From an uncultured Clostridia bacterium (GTDB lineage: Bacteria; Bacillota; Clostridia; Oscillospirales; Acutalibacteraceae), in NCBI GenBank assembly GCA_945221685.1, contig CALYNN010000018.1, positions 1 through 14,632 on the forward strand: DNA of 14,632 nucleotides, written 5' to 3'. Both the position numbers and the translations under genes were made by a program. Within the stretch, counting starts at the first letter, position 1. Every line of letters starts with the position of its first letter. Below, piece by piece: positions 1 through 5,926 of this stretch. The notes under the pieces were generated by a model. The model did not search any database and had not been told where the DNA came from. It saw only the letters and a list, made by a program, of their open reading frames with translations.

Positions 1-188
1 TGATAGGCTCGTGCGCCTGCCATTGCCAGATTTGACGAATAGTCGCCGTTTGCCTTGTTTGCAGGCACCTCAATATTAAACTGCGGCAGCTCCGCCTCAG
101 GCAAATCTCCTGCCCCAACGGCGCGGCTTACTGCGTCGATCAGCTTATCCTTAAGCAGATTTTTTGTATTTTCCACAAGCTTTGACAT
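1..188 (-). CDS. argS: Arginyl-tRNA synthetase, N-terminal fragment (partial)
   Basis: Only the first 62 codons are present; the gene runs off the left edge. ArgS charges tRNA-Arg with arginine in the cytoplasm. The visible part starts MSKLVENTKNLLKDKL and continues through AGDLPEAELPQFNIEVP to ANGDYSSNLAMAGA. This fits the N-terminal additive domain of class I ArgS, where a short helix precedes a P-x-x-x-x-x-GDY/F-x-(S/T)-N-x-AM segment. The ATG at 188 is preceded by AGGAGAA about 6 nt upstream, and that site overlaps the TAG stop of the upstream DUF1934 gene, so translation is probably coupled. The ywiB-argS order seen here also occurs in Bacillus subtilis, which supports the call. The HIGH and KMSK motifs lie outside the window and cannot be checked. 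Confidence 0.88.
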   Translation of the reverse strand, partial: MSKLVENTKNLLKDKLIDAVSRAVGAGDLPEAELPQFNIEVPANKANGDYSSNLAMAGARAY

Positions 189-199
189 TTTTTGTTCTC

Positions 200-622
200 C
201 TAAATTTCCTTAAAGCTCAATTTTATATCGTTTCGCGACGCAAGGGCGCCGTTAATATCAATATCGTAGGCAAGGTAAAAGCTTCCCTCACCGCCGTTTA
301 TATCTATATCTATACTATGCCCCGAAATTCCCATTAGAATATCACCGTACTCAGTACCGTAGCGGCATAGCCGTCTTTCGTTTTTATCAATAGTTAGGCA
401 GGAGTAAAAGCCTCCCTCCCTTGTCATTTCGGCAATTCCTTCGGTTTTGTCAACAGTAACCGAAACGGCAACGGGAGCCATAGGCGGAGCCTGCTGCTCA
501 TTATATTTTATAACATAGCTTTTGTCGGTTTCCTCCAGCGTGCCAACGGTTGTAAGCTCAATTTTATCGCTTTCCTCGTCAAGCCGCTGTGAGCCGACTA
601 TCTCTAACAATACCTTTGCCAT
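200..622 (-). CDS. DUF1934 (YwiB-like) beta-barrel protein
   Basis: A 140-aa cytosolic protein with no signal peptide or membrane span. It starts MAKVLLEIVGSQ and continues with alternating beta-strand segments typical of the DUF1934/YwiB calycin-like family: EESDKIELTTVGTL (16-29), SYVIKY (35-40), VAVSVTVDK (51-59), GGFYSCL (70-76), and GEGSFYLAYDIDI near the end. Function is unknown in the family. I placed the start at the ATG at 622, not the in-frame ATG at 661, because TAAGGAAG (the SD overlapping the ddl stop codon) lies about 7 nt upstream and because the longer form would run into the ddl coding region. It sits 10 bp after ddl and 11 bp before argS, so it is the middle gene of one operon. 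YwiB next to argS is a conserved Firmicutes arrangement. Confidence 0.85.
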   Translation of the reverse strand: MAKVLLEIVGSQRLDEESDKIELTTVGTLEETDKSYVIKYNEQQAPPMAPVAVSVTVDKTEGIAEMTREGGFYSCLTIDKNERRLCRYGTEYGDILMGISGHSIDIDINGGEGSFYLAYDIDINGALASRNDIKLSFKEI

Positions 623-632
623 AGCTGCTTCC

Positions 633-1697
633 TTAAATAATTCCGCCACGCTCAATCGCAAGCGAAATAAGTCTGTCTATAAGCTCCCTGTAGGGCACGC
701 CCACAGCCTCGAAAAGCTTTGGATACATACTGATATCGGTCTGACCGGGGATTGTGTTAACCTCGTTAAACAGAACTCTGCCGTCCTCGGTAACGAAAAA
801 GTCAACCCTTGCCATGCCCTCACAGCCCATAGCCTTATACGCCTTAACTGCCTGCTGCCTTACCTCATCTCTCTTTGCCTCGTCAATAAGAGCGGGAATA
901 TGAAGCTGCGAAGCAGGGTTGTTATACTTTGCGTCAAAATCGTAAAACTCGGCGGCGGCAACTATTTGACCAACCTCGGCGGGAGTAATCTCGTTATTGC
1001 CCATAACCGCGCACTCAACCTCGCTGCCTGTTATAAACTCCTCAAGCACTGCCTTTTTATCCTCCTTAAAGGCAGTTTCCATAGCAGCATAAAGCTCCTC
1101 CTTACTGTGCGCCTTAGAGATGCCCACAGAGGAGCCTGCGTTTGCCGGCTTAACAAATATGGGCAAGCCCAGCCTTTCAACTGCAAGGTCAATCTGCTCG
1201 GCAGGATTTTTTCTGTAGTCATAAAGATTAACTGCCATCCACCTTGCCTGCGCTATACCTACCGCGTCGGCAACGGCGTTGGCAACGGCTTTATCCATAC
1301 AAACTCCCGAGGAGGTTGCGTCGCATCCAACAAACGGAATTTGAGCAAGCTGAAGCAAGCCCTGAACAGTTCCGTCCTCACCGTTTTTGCCGTGCAAAAC
1401 AGGGAAGGCCGCGTCAAGCTTTATTATATCACCCTTTGCCGTAATAACTCCGTGAACGGAAGCATCGGGGCAAATAAAGGCAGGAATAAGGCTGGGGGAA
1501 TTAAGCCACCTATCGTCGGGGAGAAGGTCGGCACTGTCGTTAAACAAAAACCACCTGCCCTGCTTTGTTATTCCTAAAAGTACAACATTATACTTACTGT
1601 AATCAATATTTTTAATTATGCTTTTTGCAGAAATACAGCTGATGTTATGCTCCGACGAAACACCGCCGAAAATTACTGCCAAGGTTCTTTTGTTCAT
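633..1697 (-). CDS. ddl: D-alanine--D-alanine ligase
   Basis: Joins two D-alanines with ATP to give the D-Ala-D-Ala terminus of the peptidoglycan precursor; cytosolic ATP-grasp enzyme. In 354 aa it shows VIFGGVSSEHNIS (8-20, holding the catalytic Glu16), LHGKNGEDGT (101-110), FVKPANAGSSVG (181-192, ATP-grasp lysine and glycine-rich loop), VLEEF (217-221), ARVDFF (296-301) and NEVNTIPG (311-318, metal and phosphate binding). The omega loop reads FYDFDAKY with Lys257-Tyr258. The Tyr corresponds to E. coli DdlB Tyr216 and points to D-Ala rather than D-Lac as second substrate. I chose the ATG at 1697: an upstream in-frame ATG at 1727 lies at or above the predicted transcription start, and GGAAGCAGG precedes 1697. 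First gene of the ddl-ywiB-argS operon, divergent from the gene at 1892. Confidence 0.95.
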   Translation of the reverse strand: MNKRTLAVIFGGVSSEHNISCISAKSIIKNIDYSKYNVVLLGITKQGRWFLFNDSADLLPDDRWLNSPSLIPAFICPDASVHGVITAKGDIIKLDAAFPVLHGKNGEDGTVQGLLQLAQIPFVGCDATSSGVCMDKAVANAVADAVGIAQARWMAVNLYDYRKNPAEQIDLAVERLGLPIFVKPANAGSSVGISKAHSKEELYAAMETAFKEDKKAVLEEFITGSEVECAVMGNNEITPAEVGQIVAAAEFYDFDAKYNNPASQLHIPALIDEAKRDEVRQQAVKAYKAMGCEGMARVDFFVTEDGRVLFNEVNTIPGQTDISMYPKLFEAVGVPYRELIDRLISLAIERGGII

Positions 1698-1730
1698 AAT
1701 AAAGCCTGCTTCCATAAAATTATTCATAAT

Positions 1731-1759
1731 ATTGTATCACAACAACCTGTAATAATCAA
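1731..1759 (-). promoter_or_regulatory. Sigma-A-type promoter for ddl operon
   Basis: Read on the minus strand: -35 TTGATT (1759-1754), a 17-bp spacer, and -10 TACAAT (1736-1731). Transcription should start near 1724, giving a leader of about 27 nt before the ddl ATG at 1697. It lies back to back with the plus-strand promoter at 1803-1831, about 45 bp away. Confidence 0.7.
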
Positions 1760-1802
1760 TATGATATTAATATTTAAAAATATAAATATTAGTAAAAAAT
1801 TA

Positions 1803-1831
1803 GTGACAAATATTATTTATAATGATATAAT
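1803..1831 (+). promoter_or_regulatory. Extended -10 promoter for the pseudosortase operon
   Basis: -35 GTGACA (1803-1808, five of six consensus bases), 17-bp spacer, -10 TATAAT (1826-1831) preceded by TGA, which makes an extended -10 (TGnTATAAT). Expected start near 1838, leaving a leader of about 54 nt before the ATG at 1892. Strong enough to imply constitutive expression unless repressed. Confidence 0.75.
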
Positions 1832-1891
1832 ACTATGGATTGAACAAGGTTGAGATTTCAAAACACTGTCGTAAACACGGAGAAGCAGCTT

Positions 1892-2074
1892 ATGACCGGA
1901 CTTGAAAAATACAAACGCAACATAATTATCAAAGCGCTTATTATTCCCTTTGCCGTTACTCTTATTGCGGTAAGCCTGTTTTTACTTTCTCTGCCCGATA
2001 TTAAAGAGGCTATGCCCAACGGCGTTCAGTACTCTCAGCAGGAAAGCGCTCTGCAAGCCGAAAACGGAGCGTAA
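1892..2074 (+). CDS. Small single-span membrane protein (60 aa), unknown
   Basis: I do not recognise a family. The 60-aa product starts MTGLEKYKRN, a basic stretch followed by one hydrophobic helix (about residues 10-34, IIIKALIIPFAVTLIAVSLF...). It ends in a polar tail of about 26 residues. By the positive-inside rule the N-terminus is cytosolic and the tail outside. The start at 1892 is chosen over an in-frame TTG at 1850 because GGAGAAG lies 6 nt before the ATG, whereas the TTG has AAGG directly abutting it. It is the first gene of the operon, and only 4 bp separate its stop from the next start, so coupling with the four-span protein is likely. It could be a small subunit or regulator of the neighbouring membrane proteins; that is inference. 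Confidence 0.75.
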   Translation: MTGLEKYKRNIIIKALIIPFAVTLIAVSLFLLSLPDIKEAMPNGVQYSQQESALQAENGA

Positions 2075-2078
2075 GGAT

Positions 2079-2960
2079 ATGGACAGGCTTTTACATTATT
2101 CAAATAAGCTTGTTTGCTATTTCCTTTCCGTTTTGCTTGCGCTATGCCTTTCGTTCGGAGCAGTAAGTGCAGTTTTTGCCGTTACGATAGGAAATGAAAA
2201 TTTTACGGTAAAATATTTTTCAAAGGATTCAACGGTCAGCCTTCTTACAGAAAATCTCAACGAATGTTATCAGCAGCTATCAGACGAAACGGGTATTCCC
2301 AAATCGGTATTCATTAACGCCGTAGGCTATGATTTTATTAAATCGGTTCAGCGCACCGTTATAGAGGGAACTCAAGCCTCGGCAAGTCTTGATTTCAGTA
2401 GCACCACAGATATTGAAAAAAGGTTTACCGGTGCAATTAAGAAATACGACGAGGAAGGCTCAATTAAGCGGAGCGAGCAGGAAATTGCTAAAATCAGCCG
2501 CAAGGCAGTAGAAGCCTTCAACAGCACCTGCGCAATAGTAAACAACCGAGAGCTGATGCCCATTGCCTCATTTATGTATAACGAGGCTGTTATTGCGGCA
2601 ATTTTCCTCTTGGTATCGGCGGCGGCCTGTGCAGGGGCGGAAATAATTCTTAACGGCAGGCGTCATAAAAGCTACAACTATATAGCCACAGGGCTTGTTG
2701 CCTCGGGCGAAATAATGATTGTTCTTCCGCTTATTGTGATTTTTTCAATGCTTATTAATGACTCCTGCATAACAAATATTGAAGCATACAATATTGCAAT
2801 AAGGGCGGCGACGCAGTATTCGCTGTATATAATCATTGCAATAGGTGCAGTTTTTCTTATTGCAGGCATTTTGATTTTTGCCGCGGTTTTTAAATATTAC
2901 CGAAGAAAGCTGCTTGAATGTGACACAGAAACGGAAATTGAGCGAAAGCTTATCAGATAA
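2079..2960 (+). CDS. Four-span membrane protein, paralogue A
   Basis: A 293-aa protein of unknown family. Predicted spans are about 13-36, 169-191, 203-226 and 247-271. Between the first two lies an extracytoplasmic domain of about 130 residues, predicted mostly helical. The N-terminus and the KYYRRK-containing C-terminus are predicted cytosolic. The outer domain carries LSDETGIPKSVF (67-78), a TDIEKRF segment (110-116), SEQEIAKISRKA (132-143) and a Cys at 151. The gene at 4506 encodes a protein with the same layout and matching motifs (LSQETGIPVHVF, TEVFEKL, SKNEITAAAEKA, Cys144), so the two are paralogues flanking the soluble and sortase-like genes. The ATG at 2079 is served by GGAG/TAAGGAT overlapping the previous stop. 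No catalytic motif is visible in either copy, so a structural or sensing role is more likely than an enzyme (inference). Confidence 0.85.
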   Translation: MDRLLHYSNKLVCYFLSVLLALCLSFGAVSAVFAVTIGNENFTVKYFSKDSTVSLLTENLNECYQQLSDETGIPKSVFINAVGYDFIKSVQRTVIEGTQASASLDFSSTTDIEKRFTGAIKKYDEEGSIKRSEQEIAKISRKAVEAFNSTCAIVNNRELMPIASFMYNEAVIAAIFLLVSAAACAGAEIILNGRRHKSYNYIATGLVASGEIMIVLPLIVIFSMLINDSCITNIEAYNIAIRAATQYSLYIIIAIGAVFLIAGILIFAAVFKYYRRKLLECDTETEIERKLIR

Positions 2961-2981
2961 TAAATTATAGGAGAACTGTAT

Positions 2982-3830
2982 ATGGAGCTTAACGAAATAT
3001 TCAGATTAGTCGAAAAACAACTTACCGATATTAACAACGAGCTTGGCTTTGACAAAAGCGAGGTTAAAGGCGACTCGCTTGTTTTTACAGGTAACAGAGG
3101 CGGCTACAAATTAACATATGACTCTCAGGAAACAATAATGATTTTTGACTGTGCCTTCGGCGAAATTACAGAGGAAACCGAATACGGTACAATTTCAAAA
3201 AGTCTTTTTGATGCTGAAGCCTACAACGAAAAGGATGTAAAATCTTTGGCAAACGAAATTGCCGACGAGCTGGGCGGACTTTTCAAAACAAAAAAGAAGG
3301 TAGATATTGACAAGGTTAAAATGCCTAAGGCTGTTTCGCGCACAAAGGCTAAAAACGGCGTTATCAGCTATGACGCCGACTCTCTTGCCAACCGTTTCGG
3401 AACAATGTTCCCTCAGGCAAAGGAGCCTATTAAGCAAAATATTATTGACTACGGTGAGTTTTTACCCGAAACATTTTTTACCGAATACGGCACCGCCTTG
3501 GTGCTTGATGTAATTAAAAACGGCAATGAAGCAGAGCAGAAGAAGCTGTTTAAAATGCTCAACGAAATTTATGAGGACGGCACTAACGAGGTGCAGGATA
3601 TTATCGGCGTAACCATTCTCGGCGAAATAAAGGACGACGAAGAGATGATGGCTGTTGCCGACAAATATATGTCCGAATATATGGCAGGACCTGTGCACGA
3701 AATCAACAAGCTTACAAAAAAGAACAGCCGTCTTACCAAAAAGCTTAAAAATCCGCCGCCGTATAAGCCAAAAAAGAAAAAGAATAACTTTATGCAAAGC
3801 GCTCTTCAGCAAAACAATCAAAGCAGATAG
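2982..3830 (+). CDS. Soluble two-domain protein of unknown function
   Basis: 282 aa, no signal peptide and no membrane span, so cytosolic. Residues 1-100 look like a small alpha/beta domain (DSLVFTGNRGGYKLTYDS, then TIMIFDCAFGEITEETEYG). After a Lys-rich linker (103-125), residues 130-240 form an acidic, mostly helical domain (RFGTMFPQAKEPIKQNI, then DYGEFLPETFFTEYGTALVL, EDGTNEVQDIIGV and DEEMMAVADKYM). The tail (241-282) is strongly basic with PPPYKPKKKKNN, possibly contacting the membrane or nucleic acid. I cannot place it in a named family with confidence; the helical part recalls uncharacterised helical DUFs. The RBS is AGGAGAA, 21 bp after the preceding stop. Its position between membrane genes suggests a cytosolic partner of that complex. 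Confidence 0.8.
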   Translation: MELNEIFRLVEKQLTDINNELGFDKSEVKGDSLVFTGNRGGYKLTYDSQETIMIFDCAFGEITEETEYGTISKSLFDAEAYNEKDVKSLANEIADELGGLFKTKKKVDIDKVKMPKAVSRTKAKNGVISYDADSLANRFGTMFPQAKEPIKQNIIDYGEFLPETFFTEYGTALVLDVIKNGNEAEQKKLFKMLNEIYEDGTNEVQDIIGVTILGEIKDDEEMMAVADKYMSEYMAGPVHEINKLTKKNSRLTKKLKNPPPYKPKKKKNNFMQSALQQNNQSR

Positions 3831-3869
3831 GCTTAAGACAAAGCGCTTAAATAATAATAAGGATATAAA

Positions 3870-4496
3870 ATGGAACATTACAAAAAAAGCTTTATAAAAA
3901 AAGAATTTGTATTTCCTGTAATAACCGCAATAATAGCTGTGGCAATCACAGCTATTGCTCTTTACGGATATTTGGAGGAGCTGCCCTTTTTCTCCAATGA
4001 GCTTAAAATTGCGGAAATCGGAGACCATCAGATTAAAGAGCTTGAGCAAATCATTGTGCAGGGTACGGTAAAGAAAAGCGACCTTCCCGAAATCAGCGCA
4101 AACACTTCATTAGGAAGCGTAGGCGCAGGAGATACGGTTATGCCGCTAATATATGAGCCGAGCTACGAAAACACAAGCAATAATTTTTGCCTCAGCGGCG
4201 GTGTACTGCCGGGTGAAGCAGGCAACGCCTTTATATACTGTGCAAAGGCAAACGGAAAAGATATTAGAGTGCTGAAAAAAGGAGATACAATTACCGTAAG
4301 CACCTTTTACGGCGAATATACCTACACGGTTTATAATACCTTTACCGCCAAAAGCCAAGAGGAGCTTAAGGACAAAGCATTAGGACTTGGCAGTGCCGTT
4401 ACTCTTTATACGGATAAGAAAGAGGCTCCCGGAATATCCGGTTCCTATTTCGCCGCGTACTGCCAAATGACCTCCGGCGCAAGAGTTGCAGAATAG
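3870..4496 (+). CDS. Sortase-fold membrane protein lacking the catalytic residues (pseudosortase)
   Basis: 208 aa: basic N-terminus, one membrane helix (about 14-34), linker, then an extracellular sortase-like beta domain (about 84-200). Sortase landmarks are in order: MPLIYEPSYENTSNN (91-105), LPGEAGNAFIY (113-123), VLKKGDTITVSTFYGEYTYTV (134-154) and SAVTLYT (175-181). Active sortases have GH where this has Cys124-Ala125, a Cys after the TLxT strand where this has Asp182, and an Arg near the end where this has GSYFAAY. The only histidines (3, 53) are outside the fold. So His, Cys and Arg all appear lost, in an intact frame with a good start (AAGGAT, 5 nt before the ATG). An active class with shuffled residues is less likely. 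It may bind rather than cleave and ligate proteins. It lies between the soluble gene and paralogue B. Confidence 0.72.
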   Translation: MEHYKKSFIKKEFVFPVITAIIAVAITAIALYGYLEELPFFSNELKIAEIGDHQIKELEQIIVQGTVKKSDLPEISANTSLGSVGAGDTVMPLIYEPSYENTSNNFCLSGGVLPGEAGNAFIYCAKANGKDIRVLKKGDTITVSTFYGEYTYTVYNTFTAKSQEELKDKALGLGSAVTLYTDKKEAPGISGSYFAAYCQMTSGARVAE

Positions 4497-4505
4497 GATG
4501 TCGTT

Positions 4506-5336
4506 ATGAGTTTTCAAAAAGCAAGAAATATTATATGCATAATTTTATGCGCTGTTACTGCGCTGGGAGCCGTGTTAACCGTTGGCGCATTTATTTTCAG
4601 CTCCACCCTTTGCAGCAGCGAATTTATGGAAAAAAGACTTATGTCGAAAGCCGTTATAAGCAAATGCGACGAAAGCTACAACGCAAGGCTTGAGGCGCTT
4701 TCACAGGAAACCGGTATTCCTGTCCATGTTTTCAAGGCTGCAAGCGACAAATTTGTTATTGCCGAAAACGCCGTTCAACGCCTCTATTCAGGTCAGGACA
4801 CAACTATGTTCAGCAACGACAAAACAGAGGTTTTTGAAAAGCTGTGTACCGAATATGTTGAGGGAAACGAGCTGGAATACAGTAAGAACGAAATAACCGC
4901 AGCCGCTGAAAAGGCAACGCAGATTTATGCCGATTGCTACGGCATTGCCGATTCTCAGCCCATTTACGACTTTATAACATCACTGAAAAACCGCTCCTCC
5001 GGAATTATGGCATTAGGACTTCTTTTGATAGTTGTACCTGCCGCAGTGGCTATGATGTTGTTTTCAAAGCGTGAAAAGCTTTTGGCTCAGCTATTGTCAT
5101 TTCTTACCGCTTCGGGATTTGCCCTTGCATTATCAGGCGCCGTGGGATTAATTTTCGGTATCGGAACAAATACCTTGATAACGCCGGAAATTTATGCAAA
5201 AGCTATTTCGCAGACAGTAAGATTTGATTTTGCCGTTATTCTAATAATAGGAATTGCAGTCAGCGCAGCGGCAATATTCTTGGCCGTAAAAACCAATGAC
5301 AGAATTATTGAAAAAAGAATAGAAGACAGCTTGTAA
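4506..5336 (+). CDS. Four-span membrane protein, paralogue B
   Basis: 276 aa, same plan as the protein at 2079: span 9-32, an outer domain of about 130 residues (33-165), then spans at about 166-187, 194-218 and 239-261, with a cytosolic charged C-terminus (RIIEKRIEDS). Shared outer-domain motifs include LSQETGIPVHVF (65-76), DKTEVFEKL (105-113), SKNEITAAAEKA (126-137) and Cys144 in ADCYGI, equivalent to Cys151 in STCAIV of paralogue A. Sequence similarity outside these motifs is low, so the duplication is old. It follows the pseudosortase stop by 9 bp with AGGATGTC as RBS, and is the last gene before the terminator at 5388. Family unknown to me; probable heteromeric partner of paralogue A (inference). 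Confidence 0.85.
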   Translation: MSFQKARNIICIILCAVTALGAVLTVGAFIFSSTLCSSEFMEKRLMSKAVISKCDESYNARLEALSQETGIPVHVFKAASDKFVIAENAVQRLYSGQDTTMFSNDKTEVFEKLCTEYVEGNELEYSKNEITAAAEKATQIYADCYGIADSQPIYDFITSLKNRSSGIMALGLLLIVVPAAVAMMLFSKREKLLAQLLSFLTASGFALALSGAVGLIFGIGTNTLITPEIYAKAISQTVRFDFAVILIIGIAVSAAAIFLAVKTNDRIIEKRIEDSL

Positions 5337-5387
5337 TTACTAAAATGTTTTTAATTATTATAAGTATTATAATTAAATAATAAGAAG

Positions 5388-5427
5388 ACAGACCTTATTC
5401 ATTTTGAGAATGGGGTCTGTTTTTTTG
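5388..5427 (+). terminator. Rho-independent terminator of the pseudosortase operon
   Basis: Left arm ACAGACCTTATTC (5388-5400), loop of 7 nt, right arm GAATGGGGTCTGT (5408-5420): a 13-bp stem with two G-T wobbles, followed by a run of T (5421-5426). It lies 52 bp after the last gene of the operon. Confidence 0.92.
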
Positions 5428-5731
5428 TTTTCACTCTGTATATCCTATAAATGTCGAATTTACTGAAAAATAATTTAAAATTGCATATAGTATTGTTTTT
5501 CGTTATTTCTATTTTTTATCACAACATATTGTGTTTATAAAATTATCAATCTTCAAATATTACAAATTGTAAGAACTAAAACTTGATTTTTTAACGATTT
5601 TACAAAAATTTGTAATCACACATTAAAGCGTTAAATTTTATAACCACAAGATGTAGGGCGTTTTGGGGCAATCGTGAGCATATGAAAAATTTCTTTTGTG
5701 CAAAATAGCCAAAAAGTTGAGTTTTGAAATG
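5428..5731. other. AT-rich non-coding region with four short dyads
   Basis: No gene is supported here; the only ORF overlapping it (minus strand, 5600-5866) has no RBS and low-complexity composition. The region holds inverted repeats of the ACAA...TTGT type: CACAACATATTGTG (5520-5533), TTACAAATTGTAA (5560-5572) and TTACAAAAATTTGTAA (5600-5615), spaced about 40 bp centre to centre, plus TTTTGTGCAAAA (5694-5705). They could be operators for the downstream promoter, though AT-rich DNA yields such dyads by chance. Confidence 0.45.
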
Positions 5732-5760
5732 TTGACACCTTATGCACTTGTGACTATAAT
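5732..5760 (+). promoter_or_regulatory. Consensus sigma-A promoter of the 3D-domain gene
   Basis: -35 TTGACA (5732-5737), 17-bp spacer, -10 TATAAT (5755-5760): a perfect consensus match. Transcription should begin around 5765-5768, about 160 nt before the ATG at 5927. Confidence 0.88.
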
Positions 5761-5761
5761 G

Positions 5762-5914
5762 GCTACTGCTCGGGGAAATACTAACGGTAGCAGAAAATTT
5801 TACTAACTTCTGTTTTGTGCCATACGGTATCGGAAAACAACACCGAAGCCAATAAAAATATGGCACGAATATTAGGAACTCGATTCAAGCAAGCCCTAAT
5901 ATTTCCGAAGAACA
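5762..5914 (+). ncRNA. Structured 5' leader, possible cis-regulatory RNA
   Basis: The leader folds by eye into several helices. Two shifted, mutually exclusive pairings exist at the 5' end: GCTAC (5762-5766) with GTAGC (5787-5791), or CTGCT (5766-5770) with AGCAG (5789-5793). Next come CAGAA (5791-5795) with TTCTG (5808-5812); GTGCCATA (5817-5824) with TATGGCAC (5859-5866), enclosing CGGT/ACCG (5825-5828/5842-5845); and AATATTAGG (5868-5876) with CCTAATATT (5895-5903). TACTAAC or its near copy sits in both of the first two loops (5779-5785, 5801-5807). No T-run follows the last stem, so a terminator-type switch is not obvious, and the RBS at 5915-5920 is free. It does not show the ydaO (c-di-AMP) hallmark sequences I know, though that class often precedes such genes. 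Confidence 0.5.
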
Positions 5915-5926
5915 AAGGAGATTAAG

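Noticed and set aside
522..1577. Long plus-strand ORF of 351 codons opposite ddl
   Set aside because: It is antisense to a well-supported ddl and DUF1934 gene, lacks an RBS and promoter, and its translation has no recognisable domain. It is a shadow of codon bias in ddl.
1647..1853. Plus-strand ORF of 68 codons over the ddl start and divergent promoters
   Set aside because: AT-rich translation across two promoters, no RBS; non-coding.
3462..4049. Minus-strand ORF of 195 codons across the soluble gene and pseudosortase start
   Set aside because: Hydrophobic low-complexity product, spans two real genes and their intergenic gap, no RBS.
4240..4480. Cys198 or Cys124 as a relocated sortase nucleophile
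   Set aside because: Cys198 lies near the C-terminus beyond the TLxT strand and Cys124 sits at the His side; no His in the domain could pair with either. It cannot be excluded without a structure, but the inactive reading is simpler.
5600..5866. Minus-strand ORF of 88 codons in the region before the 3D gene
   Set aside because: It would run antisense through the strong promoter and structured leader, with no SD and no recognisable domain.
5765..5926. c-di-AMP (ydaO) riboswitch before the 3D gene
   Set aside because: The gene type fits, but I could not find the conserved ydaO core sequences (GGAGGAACC-like and CGACAGCUAAC-like segments). Left as an unassigned structured leader.
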